Positions 53,496 to 61,802 of a stretch of 64,000 bases of DNA are shown piece by piece (within the stretch, counting starts at the first letter, position 1; each line of letters starts with the position of its first letter). A model generated the notes under the pieces. It saw only the letters and a list, made by a program, of their open reading frames with translations. It ran no database searches and had not been told where the DNA came from. Source of the DNA: Oleisolibacter albus. Its GTDB lineage: Bacteria > Pseudomonadota > Alphaproteobacteria > Azospirillales > Azospirillaceae. The translations under genes were made by a program, and so were the position numbers. The stretch lies in the NCBI RefSeq assembly GCF_003336875.1, contig NZ_QGNJ01000009.1:1-64000 (forward strand). Direction: 5' to 3'.

Positions 53496-54758
53496 GTGCG
53501 CATCAAGCTCGCAGCCCCTGCCAGCTTCTCCTTCGGCGTCGCCCTGCCCTGGGGCGTGCCGCTGGAGCAATGGCCGGACGATGTGGTGGTGCAGATGCCC
53601 CGGGGCATCAGCCGCAACGTCGTGCGCTTCGTGCGCGACGACCGCGGCACCGTCTTCGCCCTGAAGGAGCTGCCGCAGCGGGTGGCGGAGAAGGAATACG
53701 ATCTGCTGCGCTGCCTGCGCGAGCGCGGCCTGCCGTCGGTCGAGGCGGTGGGCCTGGTCAGCGAGCGGGCGGACGCCGGCGGTGCCCCGCTGCTGACGGT
53801 GCTGGTCACCCGGTATCTCGAACGGGCCATGCCCTACCGCCTGCTGTTCGAGCGGGGGGAGAGTCTGGCCGACCGCGAGCGGCTGCTGGATGCGCTGGTG
53901 GATCTGCTGATCCGGCTGCACCTGTCCGGCTTCTATTGGGGCGACTGTTCCCTGTCCAATACCCTGTTCCGCCGCGATGCCGGCCGCCTGGCCGCCTATC
54001 TGGTGGATGCGGAGACGGGCGAGCTGCATGAGGAGCTGTCGGACGGGCTGCGCGGCTATGATGTGGAACTGGCGCGCGACAATGTGGCCGGCGAACTGAT
54101 GGATCTGGCCGCCGGCCCCGGCCTGCCCGACGGGCTGGACCCGGTGGACACGGCCATGGAGCTTCAGGCCCGCTATCACCGGCTCTGGCACGAACTGACC
54201 CGCGACGAGCTGTTCAGCCCCGACGAACAGTTCCGGGTGCAGAGCCGCATCCGCACCCTGAACGACTATGGCTTCGACGTGGACGAGCTGGAGCTGATCA
54301 CCGCCGGCGAGGCGGGCGACGGCGCCGCCCGCACCGGTGCGCGGCTGCTGATGCGGCCCAAGGTGGTGGAGACCGGCCATCACAAGCGCCGGCTGACCCA
54401 GCTGACCGGGCTGGTGGCGGAGGAGAACCAGAGCCGCCAGCTGCTGAACGATATCCGCCGCTACAAGGCCCAGCTGGAGCTGGAGGAAGGCCATCCGCTG
54501 TCGGAGCTGATGGCGGCGCACCGCTGGGTCCACGAGGTCTATGCCCCGCTGCTGGACGCAGTACCCGAGGATCTGCGCCACAAGCTGGACGATCCGGAGC
54601 TGTACTTCCAGGTGCTGGAGCACCGCTGGTACCTGTCCGAGGCGCAGGGCCGCGATGTGGGCACCGATGCCGCCCTGGCCGACTATCTCGACACGGTCCT
54701 GCCCACCCTGCCGGACCGGCCGCTGATGGCCGACGGGGAGGTCTGGCCGGAGCCGTGA
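53496..54758 (+). CDS. DUF4032 protein with lipopolysaccharide-kinase-like domain
   Basis: 420 residues, GTG start after GAAGGGA. Residues 35-180 follow a small-molecule/LPS kinase plan with all key positions kept: K57 in FALKEL, D150 and N155 in GFYWGDCSLSNTLF, and metal Asp D171 in YLVDAETGE. The rest (about 210-400; RRLTQLTGLVAEENQSRQLL, ALLDAVPEDLRHKLDDPELY-like) matches the DUF4032 pattern. Substrate unknown. It lies 135 bases downstream of malQ and ends four bases before the convergent fliJ stop. Confidence 0.78.
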   Translation: MRIKLAAPASFSFGVALPWGVPLEQWPDDVVVQMPRGISRNVVRFVRDDRGTVFALKELPQRVAEKEYDLLRCLRERGLPSVEAVGLVSERADAGGAPLLTVLVTRYLERAMPYRLLFERGESLADRERLLDALVDLLIRLHLSGFYWGDCSLSNTLFRRDAGRLAAYLVDAETGELHEELSDGLRGYDVELARDNVAGELMDLAAGPGLPDGLDPVDTAMELQARYHRLWHELTRDELFSPDEQFRVQSRIRTLNDYGFDVDELELITAGEAGDGAARTGARLLMRPKVVETGHHKRRLTQLTGLVAEENQSRQLLNDIRRYKAQLELEEGHPLSELMAAHRWVHEVYAPLLDAVPEDLRHKLDDPELYFQVLEHRWYLSEAQGRDVGTDAALADYLDTVLPTLPDRPLMADGEVWPEP

Positions 54759-54762
54759 GGGG

Positions 54763-55188
54763 CTACTCCTCCCCGTCCCGCGCCCGCTGGAAGCGGATGC
54801 TGGCCACCTCGTCGAACATCTGGGTCTCGCGGTGGCGGCGGGCCTCCTTGGCGGCCTGATCGCGCAGCTCCTGCACCTGTTCGTACTTCTTCAGCTCGCG
54901 GAAGGCCTCGGCCACGGCCTCCTCGGCCTGGGCCACCTCCTGCCGCAGCAGGTCGATGGCGCGGGCCATCTGTTCGCGCACGCGGATCACCTGCTTGGCG
55001 AAGCTGTGATAGGTCAGGCCGGCATTGAAATCCCCGGCCGCCACCTGCTTCTCGCGCACCACCTGCGCCTCGAAGGCGGTCTGCTGGGCCAGCGCCTGCT
55101 CCAGCGCGGCCAGACGCTCGCCCAGGGCCCGGCGGCGCTCGTCCACCGTGCGCTGGTGCAGCCGGATCAGCGGCTTCAGATCCTTCAT
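54763..55188 (-). CDS. fliJ: Flagellar export protein FliJ
   Basis: 141 residues, almost entirely a two-stranded coiled coil ([47 protein letters not shown]), as in FliJ, the stalk of the flagellar ATPase FliI. Sequence is too variable for motif proof, but the position immediately after fliI with a four-base overlap makes it near certain. The tail [14 protein letters not shown] is typical of alphaproteobacterial members. Confidence 0.9.
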   Translation of the reverse strand: MKDLKPLIRLHQRTVDERRRALGERLAALEQALAQQTAFEAQVVREKQVAAGDFNAGLTYHSFAKQVIRVREQMARAIDLLRQEVAQAEEAVAEAFRELKKYEQVQELRDQAAKEARRHRETQMFDEVASIRFQRARDGEE

Positions 55189-56513
55189 GCGGCACCGCCC
55201 AGGATGGCCGCCAGCTCGGCATAGCCGGTCGCAAGGTCGCTGCGCTCATCCTTGCCCTGGCGCAGGAAGCTCTCCAGCGCCGGGTTGAAATGGATGGCCT
55301 CGTCCACCTGCGGGTCGGCACCGCGGCGGTAGGCGCCCAGCCGGATCATCTCCTCCATGTCGGCATAGGTGGCCATGAGCCGGCGGGCCTTGGTCACCAG
55401 GGCGTTCTGCTCCGCCGTGTTGCAGCCCGGCATGGTGCGGCTGACCGAGCGCAGGATGTTGATGGCGGGATAGCGCCCGCGTTCGCCGATGCGGCGCTCC
55501 ATGACGATGTGCCCGTCGAGGATGCCGCGCACGGCGTCAGCGATGGGTTCCTCCATGTCGCCGCCCTCGACCAGCACGGTAAAGATGGCGGAGATGCTGC
55601 CGCGGCCGGTGCCCGGCCCCGCCCGCTCCAGCAGGCGCGGCAATTCGGCGAACACCGTGGGCGGATAGCCCTTGGTGGTCGGCGGCTCGCCGGCCGACAG
55701 GCCGATCTCGCGCTGGGCCATGGCGAAGCGGGTGACGCTGTCCATCAGGCAGAGCACATCCTGGTCCTGCTCGCGGAAATATTCGGCCACAGCCATGGTC
55801 ATGTAGGCGGCCTGCTTGCGCATCAGCGGCGGCTCGTCGCTGGTGGCGACGACGACGATGCTGCGGGCCAGACCGTCGGCGCCCAGATCATTCTCCAGGA
55901 ACTCCTGCACCTCGCGCCCGCGCTCGCCGATCAGGCCGATGACGCTGACATCGGCGGCGGTGTAGCGGGCCAGCATCGACATCAGCACCGACTTGCCGAC
56001 GCCGGAGCCGGCGAAGATGCCCATGCGCTGGCCGCGGCACAGGGTCAGGAAGGTGTTCAGCGCCCGCACGCCCATGTCGATCTTGCCGCCCACGCGGTCG
56101 CGGGCATGGGCCGGCGGCGGATTGGCCCGGATCAGCATGGGCTGTTCGCCCTGGGGCAGCGGCCCCTTGCCGTCGATGGGCTCGCCCAGGGCGTTGATGA
56201 CGCGGCCCAGCCAGGCCGGCGTGGGATGGATGGCCGCCTGCCCCTCCGCCACCTCGGCCCGGCAGCCCAGGCCGATGTCGTCAAGGGTTCCGAAGGGCAT
56301 CAGCACCGCTCTTCCGGAGCGGAATCCCACCACTTCGCAGGGGACAATCCTGCCCCCGCGGGATATGACCCGGCAGCGCCCGCCGACGGAAAGCTGGCGC
56401 TCCACCCCGCCCGCTTCCACCATCATGCCGAGCACCGAGGTGACACGGCCGAACATGCGGTAGGCCGGCAAGGCGGCGATGTCCTGGAGGATGCGTTCGG
56501 GATCGGCGACCAT
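55185..56513 (-). CDS. fliI: Flagellum-specific ATPase FliI
   Basis: 442 residues. Energises type III export of flagellar subunits. Walker [12 protein letters not shown] (168-178), Walker [22 protein letters not shown] (split by conserved D), [14 protein letters not shown] and [22 protein letters not shown] (split at G). The start chosen is ATG 56513 after AGGGGAATTC; another six residues are open upstream. Overlaps fliJ by four bases. It is divergent from ctrA. Confidence 0.95.
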   Translation of the reverse strand: MVADPERILQDIAALPAYRMFGRVTSVLGMMVEAGGVERQLSVGGRCRVISRGGRIVPCEVVGFRSGRAVLMPFGTLDDIGLGCRAEVAEGQAAIHPTPAWLGRVINALGEPIDGKGPLPQGEQPMLIRANPPPAHARDRVGGKIDMGVRALNTFLTLCRGQRMGIFAGSGVGKSVLMSMLARYTAADVSVIGLIGERGREVQEFLENDLGADGLARSIVVVATSDEPPLMRKQAAYMTMAVAEYFREQDQDVLCLMDSVTRFAMAQREIGLSAGEPPTTKGYPPTVFAELPRLLERAGPGTGRGSISAIFTVLVEGGDMEEPIADAVRGILDGHIVMERRIGERGRYPAINILRSVSRTMPGCNTAEQNALVTKARRLMATYADMEEMIRLGAYRRGADPQVDEAIHFNPALESFLRQGKDERSDLATGYAELAAILGGAA

Positions 56514-56595
56514 GAATTCCCCTGCCCGCAATGGGCGACCCGGTTAGCAGCCCGGTTAGCGGCCCGGCTCAGCGGCCCAGGACTCGGCCAGATTC

Positions 56596-56664
56596 TTAAT
56601 CCGGCCGGGTTAATCAGCCGTAACGACGTCGGCTGATAGCATATTCGTTCGTGCTCTGTTAACC
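56596..56664. promoter_or_regulatory. Control elements between fliI and ctrA
   Basis: In the 221-base divergent gap: a near-perfect 18-base palindrome TTAATCCGGCCGGGTTAA (56596-56613), a hairpin TCAGCCG/CGGCTGA (56614-56620 with 56630-56636), and GTTAACC (56658-56664). TTAA and GTTAACC elements resemble CtrA half sites, whose full site is TTAA-N7-TTAA; the spacing here is ten, so autoregulation or fli control by CtrA is only suggested. Confidence 0.45.
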
Positions 56665-56734
56665 TAGTGCCGTCGAGCGCCAGATTCGCCGTTCCTCCGG
56701 CACCGTCTGCGGGACCTAACCCAAAGGATGTGCA

Positions 56735-57445
56735 ATGCGAGTTCTGCTGGTTGAAGACGATCCGATGATGCTGAAGAGCATCGAGCTGATGCTGGGGAGC
56801 GAGGCCGGTTACATCGTCGACAGCACCTCCCTGGGGGAGGATGGGCTGGAGATCGGCAAGATCTATGATTACGACATCATCATCCTCGATCTGATGCTGC
56901 CGGACATCGACGGGTACGAGGTGCTGCGCCGGCTGCGCGCGGCGCGGGTGACCACGCCGATCCTGATCCTGTCGGGCCTGTCCGACCTGGACGCCAAGAT
57001 CAAGGGGCTGGGCTTCGGCGCCGACGATTATCTGACCAAGCCGTTCGACCGGCGCGAGCTGCTGGCCCGCATCCAGGCCATCATCCGCCGCAGCAAGGGC
57101 CATTCGGAAAGCGTCATCCGCACCGGCAAGCTGACGGTGAACCTGGACGCCAAGACCGTGCAGGTGGACGGCGCCCCGCTGCACCTGACCGGCAAGGAAT
57201 ACGGCATCCTGGAGCTGCTGTCCCTGCGCAAGGGCACGACGCTGACCAAGGAGATGTTCCTGAACCATCTCTATGGCGGCATGGACGAGCCGGAACTGAA
57301 GATCATCGACGTCTTCGTCTGCAAGCTGCGCAAGAAGCTGACCACGGCCACCCGGGGCGAGAACTATATCGAGACGGTCTGGGGCCGTGGCTATGTGCTG
57401 CGCGACCCGCCGGAGGCGGTGGCCTCGCAGAAGGCCGTGGGCTGA
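56735..57445 (+). CDS. ctrA: Cell-cycle / motility response regulator CtrA
   Basis: 236 residues, OmpR family. Receiver with D8/D9 acidic pair, phospho-acceptor D52 in [13 protein letters not shown] and K in [12 protein letters not shown]. Winged-helix output domain: [44 protein letters not shown] and [10 protein letters not shown]. These are CtrA-specific. In Rhodospirillales CtrA is non-essential and controls motility and chemotaxis genes, in keeping with the fli and che genes on either side. Confidence 0.95.
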   Translation: MRVLLVEDDPMMLKSIELMLGSEAGYIVDSTSLGEDGLEIGKIYDYDIIILDLMLPDIDGYEVLRRLRAARVTTPILILSGLSDLDAKIKGLGFGADDYLTKPFDRRELLARIQAIIRRSKGHSESVIRTGKLTVNLDAKTVQVDGAPLHLTGKEYGILELLSLRKGTTLTKEMFLNHLYGGMDEPELKIIDVFVCKLRKKLTTATRGENYIETVWGRGYVLRDPPEAVASQKAVG

Positions 57446-57581
57446 GCGTCCTATGAGGCTGAGCGCCCGCATGGGCTGAGCGCCGGGGCGCTCAACCTGC
57501 CCGTACCGGCCGCGCCGGCCACGGAACCATTGGTGCCCCCTCCTGTTCGACAGGGCCTGACCGAAGGCCTGGAGGACAAGG

Positions 57582-58778
57582 ATGCGCGCGCTGTGCTGGC
57601 ACGGAAAAGGGGATATCCGCTACGACACGGTCCCCGATCCGCGGATCGAGGACCCCAAGGACGCCATCATCCAGGTCAGCAGCTGCGCCATCTGCGGCTC
57701 CGACCTGCATCTCATGGACGGCTACATCCCCTTCATGGAGCACGGCGATGTGCTGGGCCATGAGAGCATGGGCGAGGTGGTCGAGGTCGGCGCCGAGGTC
57801 CGGGACCTGAAGGTGGGCGACCGGGTGGTGGTGCCCTTCACCATCACCTGCGGCCAGTGCGAGCAATGCCGGCGCGGCAATTATTCCGTCTGCGAAAACA
57901 CCAACCGCAACGCCGCCCTGGCCAGCAAGATGTTCGGCCATCCCACCGCCGGCCTGTTCGGCTATTCCCACATCACCGGCGGCTATGCCGGCGGTCAGGC
58001 CGAGTATCTGCGGGTCCCGTTCGCCGACACCACGGTCATCAAAGTGCCGAAGACCGGCCTGAGCGACGATCAGTTGCTGTTCCTCAGCGATATCCTGCCC
58101 ACCGGCTGGCAGGCCGCAATTCATTGCGATATCGAACCGACCGATGTGGTGGCTGTCTGGGGCTGTGGCCCGGTGGCCCAGTTCTGCATCCGCAGCGCCC
58201 GCCTGCTGGGCGCCCACAGCGTCATCGCCATCGACTGCGTGCCGGAACGGCTGGCCATGGCCCGCGAGGCCGGCGCCGTCACCATCGATTTCAGACAGGA
58301 ACCGGTGCTGCAACGGCTGGCCGAACTGACCGGTGGCCGCGGCCCCGACAAATGCATCGAGGCCGTGGGCATGGAGGCCCATGCCGGGCTGGACTCGCTC
58401 CAGGGGCTGGGCGGGCTGATGGACAAGGCCAAGGCCGCCCTGATGCTGGAGACGGAACGGCCCATGGCCGTGCGTGAAGCCATCTATGCCTGCCGTCCCG
58501 GCGGCATCGTCTCCATCGCCGGCGTGTTCGGCGGGCTGGCCGACAAGATCCCGCTGGGGGCGATGATGAACAAGGGCCTGACCATCCGCACCGGCCAGAC
58601 CCATGTGCGCCGCTTCGCCACTGACCTGCTGCGCCGGATCGAGGAGGGGCAGATCGATCCCACGGTGGTCATCACCCACCGGCTGCCGCTGGAGCGGGGT
58701 CCGGAGGCCTATCACACCTTCCGCGACAAGCGGGATGGCTGCATCAAGGTGGTGCTGTCGCCCCAGGCCGCGTTCTGA
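57582..58778 (+). CDS. Zinc-dependent alcohol/formaldehyde dehydrogenase family protein
   Basis: 398 residues, medium-chain dehydrogenase. Catalytic zinc ligands C38 (CAICGSDLH) and H60-E61 (VLGHES); structural zinc cysteines C90, C93, C96 and C104 in [19 protein letters not shown] motif [10 protein letters not shown]. The inserted [20 protein letters not shown] and the [10 protein letters not shown] region place it with the FdhA-like glutathione-independent branch. GGAGG precedes the ATG. Substrate not determined. It stands alone between ctrA and the chemotaxis operon. Confidence 0.9.
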   Translation: MRALCWHGKGDIRYDTVPDPRIEDPKDAIIQVSSCAICGSDLHLMDGYIPFMEHGDVLGHESMGEVVEVGAEVRDLKVGDRVVVPFTITCGQCEQCRRGNYSVCENTNRNAALASKMFGHPTAGLFGYSHITGGYAGGQAEYLRVPFADTTVIKVPKTGLSDDQLLFLSDILPTGWQAAIHCDIEPTDVVAVWGCGPVAQFCIRSARLLGAHSVIAIDCVPERLAMAREAGAVTIDFRQEPVLQRLAELTGGRGPDKCIEAVGMEAHAGLDSLQGLGGLMDKAKAALMLETERPMAVREAIYACRPGGIVSIAGVFGGLADKIPLGAMMNKGLTIRTGQTHVRRFATDLLRRIEEGQIDPTVVITHRLPLERGPEAYHTFRDKRDGCIKVVLSPQAAF

Positions 58779-58806
58779 TCCGGCGTCCGGGGCCGACCCC
58801 GCACGG

Positions 58807-58838
58807 CAAAAGGGGCGGACGCACAGGCGCCCGCCCCG
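58807..58838 (-). terminator. Terminator of the chemotaxis operon
   Basis: Read on the minus strand, GGGGCGG (58837-58831) pairs with CCGCCCC (58818-58812) over a 12-base loop, then TTTT (58811-58808). It lies 42 bases beyond the cheR stop. Confidence 0.7.
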
Positions 58839-58879
58839 TTCGCCCCGCCCCGTTCGCATCGCCCGATGGACGGGGAACG

Positions 58880-59707
58880 TCAGACCTTGGCCGGCACCCC
58901 GGACAGGGTATAGAGACCGCGTTGCCCATCCATGGGCTTGAACTTCTCGGTGATGCCCAACACCGTCTCCGCCCCGCCCAGATACAGCACGCCGTCGGGC
59001 GGCAGCATCTTGGCCATGGCTTCCAGAACCTTGGTCTTGGTCGGCTGATCGAAATAGATCAGCACATTGCGGCAGAAGATGACGTCGAACTGACCCAGCG
59101 GGCTGAGGTCCGACAGCAGATTGTATTCGCGGAACTGGGCACGGCTGCGGAACTCGTCCTTCAGCTGCCACTTGTCGCCCATCTGATTGAAGTACTTGAC
59201 CAGATAGGTGATGGGCAGGCCGCGCTGGACCTCGAACTGGGTATAGACGCCGGCCTTGGCCTTGGCCACCATCTCGCTGGACAGGTCGGTGCCGATGATC
59301 TCGATGCGCCAGCCGGCCAGCCGTGCGCCCTCTTCATTGAGGACCATGGCCAGGCTGTAGGCCTCCTGCCCCGAGGAGCAGGCGGCGGACCAGATGCGGA
59401 TGTGCTTTTTGTTCTGCCGGGTGGCCAGCAGCGCCGGCAGCACCACCGCCTTGAACTGGTCGAACGGCTTCTGGTCACGGAAGAAGGACGATTCGTTGGT
59501 CGTCATGGCTTCCGTGATGTCGCGCAGCAGCTCCTCGTCCTTGCGGGTGCGCACCACCTGGGCCAGCTCGTCCAAGCCCTTCAGGTTCCATTTGCGGGCC
59601 ACCGGCATCAGCCGGGATTCCAGCAGATAGGCCTTGTCCTTGGTCAGCACCAGTCCAGACCGCTGCTTCAGCAGGGTGCAGAACATATCGAAGTCTTCGA
59701 CCTTCAT
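58880..59707 (-). CDS. cheR: Chemotaxis protein methyltransferase CheR
   Basis: 275 residues. Methylates glutamates of chemoreceptors with SAM. N-terminal helical domain (FCTLLKQRSGLVLTKDKAYL) and Rossmann methyltransferase with IWSAACSSGQEAYSLAM, IIGTDLSSEMVAKAKAGVY, and FDVIFCRNVLIYFD. Start is ATG 59707, overlapping the cheB stop by four bases. TNESSFFRD is the conserved active-site arginine block. Last gene of the operon. Confidence 0.97.
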   Translation of the reverse strand: MKVEDFDMFCTLLKQRSGLVLTKDKAYLLESRLMPVARKWNLKGLDELAQVVRTRKDEELLRDITEAMTTNESSFFRDQKPFDQFKAVVLPALLATRQNKKHIRIWSAACSSGQEAYSLAMVLNEEGARLAGWRIEIIGTDLSSEMVAKAKAGVYTQFEVQRGLPITYLVKYFNQMGDKWQLKDEFRSRAQFREYNLLSDLSPLGQFDVIFCRNVLIYFDQPTKTKVLEAMAKMLPPDGVLYLGGAETVLGITEKFKPMDGQRGLYTLSGVPAKV

Positions 59708-60903
59708 GCTGCCTGCCTCAATGCGATCTTGCGGAGAAACGGCCCGATTTCCTTCAGCGGCAGCACGGCGCTGCACAAGCCGGCGGTGGCCACGGCCCCC
59801 GGCATGCCCCAGACCACGCTGGACGCTTCGTCCTGCCCGACGACGGCGCCGCCCGACTGGACCACCTGGTCACTGCCCTTCTGGCCGTCATGGCCCATGC
59901 CGGTCAGGATGCAGACCAGCACGCGGCGGCCATAGGCCTTGACGATGCTGCGCAGCATGGGATCGACGGCCGGACGGCAGAAATTCTCCGGCGCGTCCTT
60001 GCTGAGCGCAATCATGTTCATGCCGGGCGCCTTCTGGTTGACCAGCATGTGGAAATCGCCCGGCGCCACATAGGCGTGGCGGCCTACGATCGGCTCGCCA
60101 TCCTTGGCCTCGGTGGTCGGCACGCCGCACTGGCGGGTGATGTGCTCGGCCAGGATGGTGGTGAAGGTCGCCGGCATGTGCTGGGTGATCAGGATCGGCT
60201 GCGGCAGATCCTTGAGATGGCTCATCACCTCGAACAGGGCCTGCGGACCGCCGGTGGAGCTGCCGATGGCGATCAGGTCGGGACGCAGATCCAGCGGCAT
60301 CGGGCGCAGCTGGATCGGCTGCGGCTCCGGCTTGACGCGCACCGGGGTCGGCAGGGTGAAGCCGGTGGAGGGCTGCACCGGCGCCGTCACCGACGCCGGA
60401 CGGGCCGGTGCCGCGGCGCTGGCCGCCTTCTTCGGATCGGCCCGGCGCGCGGCGGCACCCCAGGCCTTCACCTTCTCGGTCAGCTCGCGCTTGAAATTGT
60501 CGGCCCCGGTCAGTTCCCGCGTCGAAGACGGCTTCGGCACGTAATCCGCCGCACCGGCGCGCAAGGCCCGCAGCGACACATCGGCGCCCTTGGCCGTCAG
60601 CGTCGAGGCCATGACGACCTTGACGTTGGGATCGACCTGCAACAGGTGCGGCAGAGCCGACAGCCCGTCCAGCACCGGCATCTCGATGTCGAGCACGATG
60701 ACATCAAGGATCTGGCGCTGGAGCGTGTTGATGGCCATCTGACCGTTGGCGACCGAGGCGATCACCTTGATCTCCGGGTCCGTTTCCAGGGCCCGGCTGA
60801 TCAGACCGCGGATCACCGCGGAGTCGTCGACCACCATCACCCGAAATGGTTCGGGTACGCCCTGTTCTGCCGGCCCTGGGGGTTTTCCGGAAAATTCGGT
60901 CAT
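59704..60903 (-). CDS. cheB: Chemotaxis response regulator / protein-glutamate methylesterase CheB
   Basis: 399 residues. Receiver (about 20-140) with phospho-acceptor D72 in VIVLDIEMPVLDG, a Pro/Ala-rich linker (about 155-205), and the methylesterase domain with the catalytic serine in AIGSSTGGPQAL, histidine in ITQHMPATFT and aspartate in LTGMGHDG. Resets receptor methylation opposite to CheR. Overlaps cheR by four bases; 19 bases after cheY. Confidence 0.97.
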   Translation of the reverse strand: MTEFSGKPPGPAEQGVPEPFRVMVVDDSAVIRGLISRALETDPEIKVIASVANGQMAINTLQRQILDVIVLDIEMPVLDGLSALPHLLQVDPNVKVVMASTLTAKGADVSLRALRAGAADYVPKPSSTRELTGADNFKRELTEKVKAWGAAARRADPKKAASAAAPARPASVTAPVQPSTGFTLPTPVRVKPEPQPIQLRPMPLDLRPDLIAIGSSTGGPQALFEVMSHLKDLPQPILITQHMPATFTTILAEHITRQCGVPTTEAKDGEPIVGRHAYVAPGDFHMLVNQKAPGMNMIALSKDAPENFCRPAVDPMLRSIVKAYGRRVLVCILTGMGHDGQKGSDQVVQSGGAVVGQDEASSVVWGMPGAVATAGLCSAVLPLKEIGPFLRKIALRQAA

Positions 60904-60922
60904 GTGGAGTCCCTGGCCGGGC

Positions 60923-61288
60923 TTAGAGAAGCCCGACCTGCTCGAACTTGGTCTGGATGATTTCGCTGTCGAAGGGCTTCATGATGTATTCGTTGGCCCC
61001 GGCCGTCAGCGCTTCCTGGATGTGGGCCAGGTCGTTCTCGGTGGTGCAGAACACCACCTTGGGTTCCTGGCCGCCGGTCATCTTGCGCAGGCGCCGCAGG
61101 AACTCGATGCCGGTCATCACCGGCATGTTCCAGTCCAGCAGGATACCATCCGGCATGGCCTTGGCGCACTGCTCCATGGCCTGCTTGCCGTCCTCGGCTT
61201 CGGCGCAGGAGAAGCCAAGCTCTTCCAGGATCTTACGCGCCACCTTGCGGACGACGCGGCTGTCATCGACGACGAGACAGGTCTTCAT
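60923..61288 (-). CDS. cheY: Chemotaxis response regulator CheY
   Basis: 121 residues, a single receiver domain. Acidic pair D8/D9, phospho-acceptor D52 in ILLDWNMPVMTG, T in VVFCTTEND and K in YIMKPFDSE. Signals to the flagellar motor or to other pathways. Lies between cheW and cheB in the operon. Confidence 0.95.
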   Translation of the reverse strand: MKTCLVVDDSRVVRKVARKILEELGFSCAEAEDGKQAMEQCAKAMPDGILLDWNMPVMTGIEFLRRLRKMTGGQEPKVVFCTTENDLAHIQEALTAGANEYIMKPFDSEIIQTKFEQVGLL

Positions 61289-61310
61289 GAAGGACCTCGG
61301 GAGTCGGGGG

Positions 61311-61802
61311 TCAAGCCGCTTCGATGCTGGCGAAATTCAACAGGCGGGACACGTCCAGAACGACCAACAGGGTATTCTGGAGACGGTAAATGCCCGTCGA
61401 AACCTCGCGCCACCGCTGATCCATGGTGGCCGGGTGCCGCTCGAAATCGTCGGCGGAGAGGCTCAGCACCTCACCCACATTGTCGACCATCAGCGAGTAC
61501 AGCTCGCCCTTATGGTCGACCACGATGCTCATGCCGCGGCTGGCCTGGGTCGGCTTGTCCAAGCCCAGGCGCAGACGCACATCGATGGCGGTGACGATGC
61601 GGCCGCGCAGATTGAGGCTGCCGGCAACCTCGGGCGGGGCCAGAGGGATACGGGTGATCTTCTGCGGACCCAGCACGTCACGGACCTGCAGCACGGGGAT
61701 GCCGAAGAGCTGGTCCGCGATGGTCGCCGTCACGAAATCCTCGTTCTTGGCGGCGGAGATTTCCGTGGACTGGGTCCTCTTGGCGGGAAGACGGGCACTC
61801 AT
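61311..61802 (-). CDS. cheW: Chemotaxis coupling protein CheW
   Basis: 163 residues; links receptors to CheA. CheW fold markers: DFVTATIADQLFGIPVLQV, RVTRIPLAPPEVAGSLNLRG-like (ITRIPLAPPEVAGSLNLRG), MSIVVDHKGELYSLMVDNVG and VLDVSRLL. A basic 18-residue N-terminal extension is present. ATG overlaps the cheA stop by four bases. Confidence 0.95.
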   Translation of the reverse strand: MSARLPAKRTQSTEISAAKNEDFVTATIADQLFGIPVLQVRDVLGPQKITRIPLAPPEVAGSLNLRGRIVTAIDVRLRLGLDKPTQASRGMSIVVDHKGELYSLMVDNVGEVLSLSADDFERHPATMDQRWREVSTGIYRLQNTLLVVLDVSRLLNFASIEAA

